Source: an uncultured Treponema sp. (GTDB lineage Bacteria; Spirochaetota; Spirochaetia; Treponematales; Treponemataceae). Taken from it: a stretch of 6,628 bases of DNA. Below, piece after piece: positions 1 to 5,840 of this stretch. Under the pieces are notes generated by a model. That model saw nothing but the letters and a program-made list of their open reading frames with translations. It was not told the DNA's origin and ran no database searches. A program made the position numbers and the translations under genes. The stretch spans positions 1 to 6,628 of the forward strand of contig CAKULY010000046.1 in NCBI GenBank assembly GCA_934667505.1, given 5' to 3'. The first letter of the stretch is position 1. Each line of letters starts with the position of its first letter.

Positions 1-24
1 TGCATATATTGCAATCATTTAGAG

Positions 25-47
25 ATTGTTGTATCAAGTACGACAAT
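25..47 (+). repeat. Small hairpin near the left edge
   Basis: Two 9-base arms, ATTGTTGTA and TACGACAAT, flank a five-base loop. In plus-strand RNA all nine pairs form if one G-U wobble is allowed; in minus-strand RNA the same position is a mismatch. No T-run follows, so it is not a convincing terminator. The rest of 1-156 shows no open frame with a ribosome site that I would call a gene. Confidence 0.25.
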
Positions 48-156
48 GACATTTAGAACTTATTAGACATCCCCTTCAATATTGCTTCGAGCTTCATTTT
101 CTGCCACATTCTTGTTTTCATATTTCTATGATTTGATTGCGCTATCTCTTAAAAAC

Positions 157-1167
157 TCAACGGTCATCCTGCTTAATTTCCGCCAAAGCCATCATTCCTT
201 TGATGTGGGCTTTCCATTCTTTTACAAGCCATTCTGGTTCAAGCGGTTTTGCATAGCAACCTTGAGACAAAATCCATTCTTCAATTTTTAGATATTGCGT
301 TGAAGAAAATTCGATTGTTGTGCAGTTCCGTGTTTCATCATCCTGGATTTTCTGGTCTTCTGCCCAGACAAAATCTTTTAGCATTTGCCGGGCATTCTCG
401 TAGAATTCAATTTTGTAATGCTCGGATTCATTGTAAGAAAAAGAGCCGAATTTTCCGCCGCCGCAGTGTTTTTCAAACTCAAAATCTTTTGGAAGCGAAA
501 AATTTTCTTCTGTTGCTTTTGGATTTTTTATTCTTGAAAGCGAAAAAAGCCTGGTTTCATTTCGTTCTTCTGAAAAACCGTACAAAAAATAATTTCCGCT
601 GTCCATTACAAGCTGATATGGATGAACTTTACGATGCGTGTTTTCTGGATTCCACAGGCCGATGTAGTCAAATTCAATTTTTAAGTTATTCCGCAGGGAG
701 TACAAAATCGTTTCCCACACATTTTCTTCTATTATATTGATTGGCAAAGGACTTGGGGAAAGAGCAATTCTTTTTAAAAGCCCGTCGTTTTCTTCAAGAT
801 TGGAGTTTGCTAGCAAGCTTATCGCGCTGCAGATGTCATCATACAAAGGTGAATCCTTAAAATGAGAAAGCATAATTTTTGCCGCAAACAACGAAATCAT
901 CGTGTCCGGCGAAATTGCGTTCAAAGGCATTTCAAAGTCCGAAGTATAAAAATAGCCGCGATGTTCGTAGTCGTATTCAATTGGAGCACCAAAGCGGTCG
1001 CGCAAAAATTCAATATCTCGGCTGATTGTCGCAATTCCTTTTCCGCTATTAAATTCTTCTGCAAGCTGTTTTGTATTCGGGTAAGATCCGGATTTTATTT
1101 TTTTATGGATTCCCACCAGCCGTTCCAGCATCAAATGCGAAACAATATGTCTTTTTTCCTGTGCCAT
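157..1167 (-). CDS. WYL-domain transcriptional regulator (winged-helix HTH + WYL + WCX)
   Basis: A probable DNA-binding transcription regulator of the WYL family, 336 residues, the usual length. Residues 1-72 form a DeoR-like winged helix: ATISRDIEFLRDRFGAPIEY is the recognition helix and start of the wing, and GYFY at 71-74 ends it. Residues 150-215 fit the WYL domain: KIEFDYIG at 163-170, HPYQL at 182-186, then NYFLYGF and RLFSLSRI, with the W-Y-L position read here as Y-F-L. Residues 248-325 fit the C-terminal WCX extension. WYL domains sense ligands, often nucleic acid or nucleotides. Relatives such as BrxR and CapW repress phage-defence operons. This gene is divergent from the 158-residue gene at 1263 and probably controls that promoter pair. 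No Shine-Dalgarno precedes the start; a -10 box lies only 6 nt upstream, suggesting a leaderless message. The family call is strong; the target genes are inferred. Confidence 0.92.
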   Translation of the reverse strand: MAQEKRHIVSHLMLERLVGIHKKIKSGSYPNTKQLAEEFNSGKGIATISRDIEFLRDRFGAPIEYDYEHRGYFYTSDFEMPLNAISPDTMISLFAAKIMLSHFKDSPLYDDICSAISLLANSNLEENDGLLKRIALSPSPLPINIIEENVWETILYSLRNNLKIEFDYIGLWNPENTHRKVHPYQLVMDSGNYFLYGFSEERNETRLFSLSRIKNPKATEENFSLPKDFEFEKHCGGGKFGSFSYNESEHYKIEFYENARQMLKDFVWAEDQKIQDDETRNCTTIEFSSTQYLKIEEWILSQGCYAKPLEPEWLVKEWKAHIKGMMALAEIKQDDR

Positions 1168-1173
1168 AAAATT

Positions 1174-1201
1174 ATTTTAACACAAAAACCGGATAAGTCT
1201 A
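1174..1201 (-). promoter_or_regulatory. Probable promoter of the WYL regulator, leaderless type
   Basis: Read on the minus strand, a TAGACT -35-like box (1196-1201) is followed by a 16-nt spacer and TAAAAT (1174-1179), preceded by TGT, an extended -10. Only 6 nt separate the -10 box from the ATG at 1167, so transcription should start at or within a base of the start codon. Confidence 0.55.
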
Positions 1202-1204
1202 TCG

Positions 1205-1232
1205 TTGAGTGAGAGAGATAATAATTTATAAT
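1205..1232 (+). promoter_or_regulatory. Probable promoter of the 158-residue gene
   Basis: TTGAGT (1205-1210), a 16-nt spacer and a perfect TATAAT (1227-1232) predict a transcript start near 1239. That is downstream of an in-frame ATG at 1209, which excludes that ATG as the normal start. The -35 box is 3 bp from the -35 box of the divergent WYL gene, so one bound protein could control both. Confidence 0.6.
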
Positions 1233-1252
1233 AAAAGTAGACTTGAAGGTTT

Positions 1253-1258
1253 GGAGGT
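1253..1258 (+). promoter_or_regulatory. Ribosome binding site deciding the start at 1263
   Basis: GGAGGT ends four bases before the ATG at 1263. This strong site, together with the predicted transcript start near 1239, selects this codon over the in-frame ATG at 1209. Confidence 0.75.
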
Positions 1259-1262
1259 AAAA

Positions 1263-1739
1263 ATGCCAAAGAAAATAAATATTCCAAATGGAGCAGTTTT
1301 AATCAGAGGGCAGGCATTAGATGGTTGTGATGCAACTTTTCTGACTAAAGATGAGCTACGAGATATTAATACAATACTTGCTTATGACTATGAAGATGGC
1401 AAACCATGGCATGATTGTACCTGTGTCCTGGAAATCATTTTTTACAACTATCATGACAATATTGAAAATAATAAAATCCGAATACTATATGACCATAAAG
1501 CATCTCTTCTTTTGCAGCTTGCGCAATTTCTTTTTGATTCTTCTATAACAGCCAATACAACCTTTGGCGATTTTAGAGCTTCAAGTTTCATAAAGATCGA
1601 AATGGATTTAGGAAGCTATTCTTTTGGCGATTCCGATGAAAATAACGTTATTAATAAAAAAGATTTTGATGTTTTCAATTGCTGCATAAAGCACAAGAAG
1701 CACTTTCATATATTAAATCCAGAAATGCCAGATGATTAA
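1263..1739 (+). CDS. Uncharacterised 158-residue cytoplasmic protein
   Basis: I do not recognise this protein. It starts at ATG 1263, chosen because of the GGAGGT site and the promoter just upstream. It has no signal peptide or membrane helix. The first 60 residues look like a small mixed alpha/beta fold (NGAVLIRGQ, then CTCVLEIIFYNY); residues 80-92 form a leucine-rich helix (LLLQLAQFLF); and the tail (133-152) is rich in Cys, His and Lys (CCIKHKKHFHI). The overall sequence is acidic in the middle (GDSDENN). It is transcribed away from the WYL regulator with facing -35 boxes, making it the most likely regulated target. It converges on the UDG-like gene and shares a probable terminator with it. 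Coding potential is supported by the ribosome site, promoter and absence of a better overlapping frame; the function is unknown. Confidence 0.8.
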   Translation: MPKKINIPNGAVLIRGQALDGCDATFLTKDELRDINTILAYDYEDGKPWHDCTCVLEIIFYNYHDNIENNKIRILYDHKASLLLQLAQFLFDSSITANTTFGDFRASSFIKIEMDLGSYSFGDSDENNVINKKDFDVFNCCIKHKKHFHILNPEMPDD

Positions 1740-1750
1740 AAGATTGAAGA

Positions 1751-1787
1751 TAATATAATAGCCATTAATTTAATGACCATTATATTA
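1751..1787. terminator. AT-rich palindrome, probable bidirectional terminator
   Basis: A 37-bp imperfect palindrome centred on 1769 lies in the 83-bp gap between convergent genes. The outer arms TAATATAAT and ATTATATTA pair perfectly, and the inner arms CATTA/TAATG pair as well, with two mismatched positions between. It lacks a long T-run on either side, although minus-strand reading continues into a moderately T-rich stretch. It could instead be a simple transcription-blocking or protein-binding palindrome. Confidence 0.45.
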
Positions 1788-1822
1788 ACAATCCGAACAG
1801 AAATATTTTATCATCTTAAATT

Positions 1823-2572
1823 CTAAAACCCAAAAAGCCCATGGTTTTGCAAAGTTTCAACTATTGGCTTGTAATAATGTTGATAGTCGCTTTTGTTTGG
1901 AGAGGCAAAATGCCAGGTATTCAAAAGTGGGATTTGCCTTGAACCGGCTTTTAACTTCATAAAGTCAACATCGTTTCCGTTTTGACGCTCTGTGATTTCG
2001 CCAAGAAGATTTATCCGGCCTTCAAGGTTCATCGTAAAAATCAAGTCTGGCGACAAAAGCTCGATTTCTTTGTTAAAAAGATTTTCTTTTGATTTTTGGG
2101 ATTTCTGTAAAAATGAATCAATCAGAAGATTATCCGCTTCCCAGGAGGTGCTTTCATTTGAAAACTTTGAAAGATTCATAAATGCAAAACTGATTCCATT
2201 TTGTGTTCCAAAATTGCCTGCAAGTTCACTGGCATAAGGGATTTTTTTCCAGTCAGTTTCGCGATGGATTATTCCGTAAGCAATGTAAAACAAAAGACGA
2301 TGAAATTTATATTCATCAAGAGGTTTTTCGCCCACAATTTTACTTTTGTACGCATTAAAAAGAACATCAATATAATTCAGTCCTGCCATTCCCAAAGCTT
2401 CACGCCCGATAAAAAGAATTTTCACAGGCTGCTGAGTATAAAAAGGGTAAAATCCATCTTCCACAAAAAGATTTGAAGAAGATTGTTCTGTACACACAAT
2501 TTTTTTCCATTCATCAAGAAGCGATAAAAGCTCAGCGTGAAGTTTTTGTTCAACTGGAAGAGTGTAGGGCAT
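1823..2572 (-). CDS. Uracil-DNA-glycosylase-like superfamily protein
   Basis: This 249-residue protein has the layout of the uracil-DNA-glycosylase fold. KILFIGREALG at 51-61 is the motif-A loop. FAFMNLSKFSN at 129-139 is the central strand with Asn and Lys. ELLSPDLIFTM at 171-181 matches the helix and strand that usually read 'PdlIv'. NTWHFASPNKSDYQHYY at 218-234 stands where motif B (HPS-type) belongs. The canonical motif A of family 1 (GQDPYH) and family 4 (GEAPG) is absent; E58 and H221 are the best candidate active residues. It may therefore be a nucleic-acid base excision or base-sensing enzyme, or a non-catalytic relative. It is the last gene of the six-gene minus-strand operon, 18 bp after the zinc-finger-like gene, with an AGGAGG ribosome site 7 nt before the ATG. 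Its G+C (24 of 60 bases at 1921-1980) resembles the flanks rather than the AT-rich genes upstream. The fold assignment is by pattern and is moderately sure; substrate and activity are unknown. Confidence 0.72.
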   Translation of the reverse strand: MPYTLPVEQKLHAELLSLLDEWKKIVCTEQSSSNLFVEDGFYPFYTQQPVKILFIGREALGMAGLNYIDVLFNAYKSKIVGEKPLDEYKFHRLLFYIAYGIIHRETDWKKIPYASELAGNFGTQNGISFAFMNLSKFSNESTSWEADNLLIDSFLQKSQKSKENLFNKEIELLSPDLIFTMNLEGRINLLGEITERQNGNDVDFMKLKAGSRQIPLLNTWHFASPNKSDYQHYYKPIVETLQNHGLFGF

Positions 2573-2590
2573 GGGAAAACCTCCTGGGAA

Positions 2591-2842
2591 TTATAATGAT
2601 GGTGAATGATTACCTTTGAACGAACCTTTTGGATGACGCGGGCAAGTTCCACCAACAAGCAGACTGATTGAAACAGCCTTTGTGCCGCAAAATCTGCACG
2701 TATATTGACGTTTTTCAGAACCTTCATAAAGTTTGTGTTTTCCCTTAAAAGCCCCGCTCGGATGTCTTGGACAGGTGGAACTAGTAAGAATTGCAACAGA
2801 AGGGTATTTTTGTCCGCAGTATTCACAGTAGAAGTTTTGCAT
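2591..2842 (-). CDS. Small tandem zinc-finger-like protein (two 43-residue repeats)
   Basis: This 83-residue protein is made of two copies of one motif at an exact 43-residue period: C6-x2-C9-G-x13-C24-P-R-H27-P-x-G30-x-F-K-G-x-H36, and C49, C52, C67, H70, G73, H79. The spacing C-x2-C-x14-C-x2-H suggests a CCCH zinc site in each half; the F-K-G-x-H tail is also conserved. The halves are joined by a charged linker (KLYEGSEKRQ). I recall similar short proteins in gut anaerobes but know no function; nucleic-acid or protein binding is a guess. The start was moved 12 codons in from an upstream ATG because AAGGAG lies 7 nt before ATG 2842. That site overlaps the last codons of the preceding gene, so translation is probably coupled. 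The gene is much richer in G+C (30 of 60 at 2641-2700) than the gene before it. Confidence 0.78.
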   Translation of the reverse strand: MQNFYCEYCGQKYPSVAILTSSTCPRHPSGAFKGKHKLYEGSEKRQYTCRFCGTKAVSISLLVGGTCPRHPKGSFKGNHSPSL

Positions 2843-2846
2843 GGGG

Positions 2847-3362
2847 TTACTCCTTTGATAAAAAAACAGATGGATCAATAGTATTTGAACCTACAAATTT
2901 TTTAATATCATATTTTAAACCAATAGAAACTGTGTGTGGATCAATATAACTAAGACCAATAACGAATTTTATAACATAACCTAAAATAATACCTATACTA
3001 GCCATAATATATTTTGCTACAATATGATTTTTAAATAAATATAGGCATAAAATACATAGCAACATGGAAACAAATTGACCATGTACTTTAAGAAATGTGT
3101 ATGAAGAAATAAAATTGAGTGATATAAAAAATGTATATGTTTGAAGTATAATTAAATCATACCAAATATAGTTATTAAAATTAAAAAGTCCTAAATATAT
3201 TAAGAAAGTAAAGAATAATATGCTTTCTAGAATAAAATCCAATGATAGTAAAAATCGTTCAGATTTACTGCTTTTATTTCTGCGGTAAGAGATTACATTC
3301 AATATAATAAAATAAGCAATTTCTATTATTATTGATATTAATAAGGAATTTGATATTGTCAT
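2847..3362 (-). CDS. Small polytopic membrane protein, about five helices
   Basis: I do not recognise this 171-residue protein. Hydrophobic stretches at about 6-25, 40-60, 67-88, 94-110 and 117-137 predict five membrane helices. A basic loop (RRNKSSKSER, 27-36) follows helix 1, which by the positive-inside rule places it in the cytoplasm. A soluble tail of about 30 residues follows helix 5. No transport, protease or channel signature is visible. The start has AGGAG 6 nt upstream, and the gap from the preceding gene is only 12 bp. It ends 4 bp before the zinc-finger-like gene. Base composition is very AT-rich (15 G/C in 60 at 2881-2940), like the two genes upstream. It may partner with the 424-residue membrane protein encoded just before it, which is inferred from adjacency only. 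Confidence 0.78.
   Translation of the reverse strand: MTISNSLLISIIIEIAYFIILNVISYRRNKSSKSERFLLSLDFILESILFFTFLIYLGLFNFNNYIWYDLIILQTYTFFISLNFISSYTFLKVHGQFVSMLLCILCLYLFKNHIVAKYIMASIGIILGYVIKFVIGLSYIDPHTVSIGLKYDIKKFVGSNTIDPSVFLSKE
2850..2855 (-). promoter_or_regulatory. Ribosome binding site deciding the start at 2842
   Basis: AAGGAG on the minus strand, 7 nt before the ATG at 2842, is formed by the final Lys-Glu codons (AAG GAG) of the membrane-protein gene. The alternative ATG at 2878 lies inside that gene and has no comparable site. Confidence 0.7.
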
Positions 3363-3374
3363 ATAATTCTCCTG

Positions 3375-4649
3375 TTATTGATTATCTTCTATTGAAGATA
3401 TTTCTTTTTGTAGTTCTAATAAGTTATTTTTTATATTTTTACTTTTTTCAATTTTTTTTCTACTAATAGTTTTCTTTGGCTCAACATATCGATTAAATTC
3501 TTTTTCAATAATTTCTAAGGGAACATCATCCCAAAAAATATGCACTGGATTAGTATTATATTTTATAATTGCCTTAATTATAAGAAAAATTAATGAACTT
3601 GAAATTAATGAAATAAAGTAAATGAAAAATAAATTCGAAAGTAAATTATTAAAATGGAAAATATTAAAGTGATTACCATAAAACAATAATAATGTAATTA
3701 AACTTGGAAAAATACTTAAAAATAAAATTCTAGGTATTTTTAATTTATTTGCTTGTGAGATTTCTTCTTTTTCTTCGGAATAAATACGATTTACATATTT
3801 CTCTAACAAATATTGTGTTCCACTTCCTGCATAAAAGAAGTCAGGGAAAGGTTTTACTATATTATTTTTTTTCCTTATTGTAAGAAATTGCTTAAATAGA
3901 GCATTTAAATATGAAACTGATTTAGGTGGATAAGTGTTTCTTTCTTTAAATGGAATTTTTGAAGTAATGCAACTCATTATATATTCTGAGTAGCCATATT
4001 CAGAATTATTGCATATCAAATCTTCTAATTCATCATAAGTCCTGTAATATTCAGTTTGTTTATCAACATAAGTTTTATCATTTGCCAATTTTGCAATTGA
4101 AAATGGGTTAAAATCAGCGTTGTTCTGAAATTCCGCAAAAAAGTTTTTAATACTACTTGCTTTTTCAATAGAGACATGGAATTGAAATAATTTTGTAAAT
4201 TCATCGTGTAATTCATCAATTAATTTCTCATCAGAATCTGTAAATGAAATATTTTTACAATCTTTCTGAATTATTGCACTTATAGTATTAAATATGGAGT
4301 TAAGTCTTTGTTCATATTTATTAACATAATCTGCGAGCATAGGATAATATTGCTCTTTTTGATAATTTATATCTTCGCGAATAGCATTTTTATATTCTTG
4401 AATTTTCTCTTCAACTATAAGATTGCTAATAATCGGTCCTATATAATTACCAATTTTTGTTCCCCATTCTTCAAAAGATATGTCTTCAGTCTGAAATAAG
4501 TCATCTAAAAATCTACCACCTTGATAACCTAAGTAAGTACAAAGATTATTAAATTCGTTTTGAAATTCTAAACATTGTTTTTCCAAAGATTTTGTAAAAT
4601 CTTCAAACTCATAAAAAACTGAAGTAATTTTTTCAAAATTTATTGCCAT
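3375..4649 (-). CDS. Large helical cytoplasmic domain with two C-terminal membrane helices
   Basis: An unrecognised 424-residue protein. Residues 1-300 are polar and largely helical, with coiled-coil-like stretches at about 5-36 and 80-128. A small-residue patch, GTKIGNYIGPIISNL at 63-77, lies between them. Two strong membrane helices lie at 306-324 and 336-363, followed by a 60-residue basic tail with a Lys-rich segment (392-408) and a short amphipathic end. No signal peptide is present, so the long N-terminal domain is probably cytoplasmic, anchored by a helical hairpin. It has no nucleotide-binding (Walker) or nuclease motif that I can see. AGGAGA lies 5 nt upstream of the ATG and overlaps the stop codon of the preceding gene, implying coupled translation. 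It is the most AT-rich part of the window (9 G/C in 60 at 3601-3660), which suggests a foreign origin. Function unknown; membrane sensor or effector is speculation. Confidence 0.82.
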   Translation of the reverse strand: MAINFEKITSVFYEFEDFTKSLEKQCLEFQNEFNNLCTYLGYQGGRFLDDLFQTEDISFEEWGTKIGNYIGPIISNLIVEEKIQEYKNAIREDINYQKEQYYPMLADYVNKYEQRLNSIFNTISAIIQKDCKNISFTDSDEKLIDELHDEFTKLFQFHVSIEKASSIKNFFAEFQNNADFNPFSIAKLANDKTYVDKQTEYYRTYDELEDLICNNSEYGYSEYIMSCITSKIPFKERNTYPPKSVSYLNALFKQFLTIRKKNNIVKPFPDFFYAGSGTQYLLEKYVNRIYSEEKEEISQANKLKIPRILFLSIFPSLITLLLFYGNHFNIFHFNNLLSNLFFIYFISLISSSLIFLIIKAIIKYNTNPVHIFWDDVPLEIIEKEFNRYVEPKKTISRKKIEKSKNIKNNLLELQKEISSIEDNQ

Positions 4650-4658
4650 AAAAATCTC

Positions 4659-5447
4659 CTAGCGGAATATAGATTCAAGAGTATCCATTACCATTTGCCG
4701 TTGTGAAATAATGGTATTGAGTAATAGTTCATATTGACGAGATTGGTTCTCATTCATATTTTTTACATCGAAATTGTTTAATTGGAGAAAACATTTATCG
4801 ATATTTTCTTCAATTTTATCCAAAGTTCTTTTTTTTATATTGTATTCAGTTGTGATATTTTTTGTTCGTAAATATCCTTTTTGATGCATTCTCTCAATAT
4901 CAGTTTGCAAGGAAACCAAATTTTCCTGATTTTTAATTAGACTATTGATAATAGGATTTACAGAGATAGCATTAAAAACTTTGAGACCAGTTTCAATAAA
5001 ACTTTCGCAATTGCCATTATTATATGATGCTACTGGTAGATTTTCAGCATCATCCTCTGAACAATCAGTAATTTCATAATCACACATAAAAAGTTCTCCA
5101 ATTTCAGGATTATCAGAGAGATAATTAATATTTCTCCAATAGCACTTATTTAAAATTCCATAAGATACGTAAGCCATTTTTTGATGAGTTTTATTTACAA
5201 TTTTTCTGTTATATGGATAGTCTTGAAATAAATCTTCTGTTATTGACCAACCACCAACATCATCCTCTGAACAATATCCTTCTTTTAAAATCCAAAGAAT
5301 TTTTAGATTAGAATTTTTATATGCTTGAATATTACTTAATCCATCATATAGGGGATAATAAGTTCCTATTAGATTATATTCTTCAGCAATGCTATCAATT
5401 TTTTTCCTAAGTGTTTTTTGAAATCTTATTAAATCACTTGTATTCAT
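4659..5447 (-). CDS. Protein with UDG-like N-terminal half and helical C-terminus
   Basis: This 262-residue protein shares its first half with the UDG-like protein encoded at 1823-2572. Both have YP-x-Y, then K-I-L-x-I-x-x-E (49-56 here), then, 37 residues on from that Glu (38 there), Y-x-x-Y-G-I followed by W-x-x-I-x-Y (93-109 here). The form KILWILKEG followed by GGW resembles a group of uncharacterised UDG-fold proteins of gut bacteria. The second half of that fold is not visible: no NLxK strand, no 'PdlI' strand, no HPS-like motif. Instead residues 165-262 are charged helices, probably coiled coil (RMHQK, KKRTLDKIEENIDK, ending MVMDTLESIFR). It is thus likely a non-catalytic derivative or a fusion. 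It is the second gene of the operon, 12 bp after the Cys/Asp gene, with only a weak AGGA ribosome site. An 18-bp exact in-frame repeat occurs inside it. Confidence 0.8.
   Translation of the reverse strand: MNTSDLIRFQKTLRKKIDSIAEEYNLIGTYYPLYDGLSNIQAYKNSNLKILWILKEGYCSEDDVGGWSITEDLFQDYPYNRKIVNKTHQKMAYVSYGILNKCYWRNINYLSDNPEIGELFMCDYEITDCSEDDAENLPVASYNNGNCESFIETGLKVFNAISVNPIINSLIKNQENLVSLQTDIERMHQKGYLRTKNITTEYNIKKRTLDKIEENIDKCFLQLNNFDVKNMNENQSRQYELLLNTIISQRQMVMDTLESIFR
5048..5275 (-). repeat. Exact 18-bp direct repeat pair inside the UDG-like/helical gene
   Basis: The string CATCATCCTCTGAACAAT occurs at 5048-5065 and again at 5258-5275, 210 bp (70 codons) apart and in the same frame. It encodes CSEDD twice, at residues 59-63 and 129-133. 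The flanking bases differ at once on both sides. This may be a relic of internal duplication, or a chance match in an acidic, AT-rich gene. Confidence 0.6.
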
Positions 5448-5459
5448 AAAAAATCCTAT

Positions 5460-5786
5460 TTACTCTTCGTCATCAAAATAGATAATATCATGTTCACAGT
5501 CGTCATCATCGTCGTAGTCACAGTCATCACAATCACAGTCGTCATCATCGTCGCAGTCACAATCATCGCAATCACAGTCATCATCATCGTCATAGTCACA
5601 ATCATCACAATTGCAATAGTTATTATCTGCATTATTAGGCAAGGCTGGCTTATATTTATATGAAACATTAACACTTGTATTTTTTAGTCCAGAGAGTGCT
5701 TTTCCTGCAATAAATCCCAAAGCTCCTCCAACAAGGACTCCACCGATAATTGTTCCTAAATCATCATTTCCATCATCATTATTCAT
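5460..5786 (-). CDS. Glycine-zipper membrane peptide with Cys/Asp-rich repeat tail
   Basis: A 108-residue protein opening the operon. After an acidic N-terminus (MNNDDGNDD), residues 11-33 form one hydrophobic segment with a perfect glycine zipper: G16, G20, G24 and G28 at four-residue spacing. Such zippers pack helices into oligomers or pores in membranes. A 20-residue linker leads to three 13-residue repeats (58-70, 71-83, 84-96) of the form C-x-C-D-D-C-D-x-D5, giving 11 Cys and about 27 Asp in 43 residues. The tail is strongly acidic and could bind metal ions, but it matches no metallothionein I know. Codons are phased with a 39-bp DNA repeat. AAGGAG lies 9 nt before the ATG, and a good promoter lies just upstream. 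The reading frame is supported over the shifted one, which gives a low-complexity Met/Thr/Val string. Function unknown; a membrane effector with a metal-responsive tail is a guess. Confidence 0.8.
   Translation of the reverse strand: MNNDDGNDDLGTIIGGVLVGGALGFIAGKALSGLKNTSVNVSYKYKPALPNNADNNYCNCDDCDYDDDDDCDCDDCDCDDDDDCDCDDCDYDDDDDCEHDIIYFDDEE
5495..5611 (-). repeat. Three tandem 39-bp repeats encoding the Cys/Asp tail
   Basis: Units lie at 5495-5533, 5534-5572 and 5573-5611, nearly identical and directly abutting, with a degenerate partial unit after 5611. Each encodes 13 residues in frame. The differences are few and mostly at third codon positions, but they include one Tyr/Cys change (Y65, C78, Y91), so the amino-acid pattern is held. 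Copy number could vary between strains by slippage. Confidence 0.9.
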
Positions 5787-5809
5787 AAGATTTTTCTCCT
5801 TTTACTCCC

Positions 5810-5838
5810 ATTATATCCCCACATTCAAATTTATGCAA
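5810..5838 (-). promoter_or_regulatory. Promoter of the six-gene operon
   Basis: On the minus strand TTGCAT (5833-5838) is followed by exactly 17 nt and a perfect TATAAT (5810-5815). Transcription should begin near 5803, leaving a leader of about 16 nt that holds AAGGAG (5796-5801) before the ATG at 5786. No other good promoter is seen within the operon, whose gaps are only 4-18 bp. Confidence 0.7.
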
Positions 5839-5840
5839 AC

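Noticed and set aside
60..120. Short minus-strand frame of about 18 codons ending near position 58
   Set aside because: It is too short, has no clear ribosome site and no recognisable sequence.
249..740. 163-residue plus-strand open frame
   Set aside because: It lies antisense to the well-supported WYL regulator, has no ribosome site and shows no domain.
862..1212. 116-residue plus-strand open frame
   Set aside because: It is antisense to the winged-helix part of the WYL gene and is rich in Arg, Cys and His as expected of a shadow frame.
1209..1262. Upstream ATG at 1209 as the start of the 158-residue protein
   Set aside because: It lies upstream of the predicted transcript start and has no ribosome site; ATG 1263 has GGAGGT.
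2422..2826. 134-residue minus-strand frame spanning two operon genes
   Set aside because: It is out of frame with both the zinc-finger-like and UDG-like genes, each of which has its own good ribosome site and motifs.
5495..5611. Regular 39-bp repeats resembling a CRISPR array
   Set aside because: The units abut without spacers and are phased with the codons of a protein; this is a coding tandem repeat.
5456..5674. 72-residue minus-strand frame over the tandem repeats
   Set aside because: It is a shifted frame of the Cys/Asp gene giving a low-complexity Met/Thr/Val string with no ribosome site.
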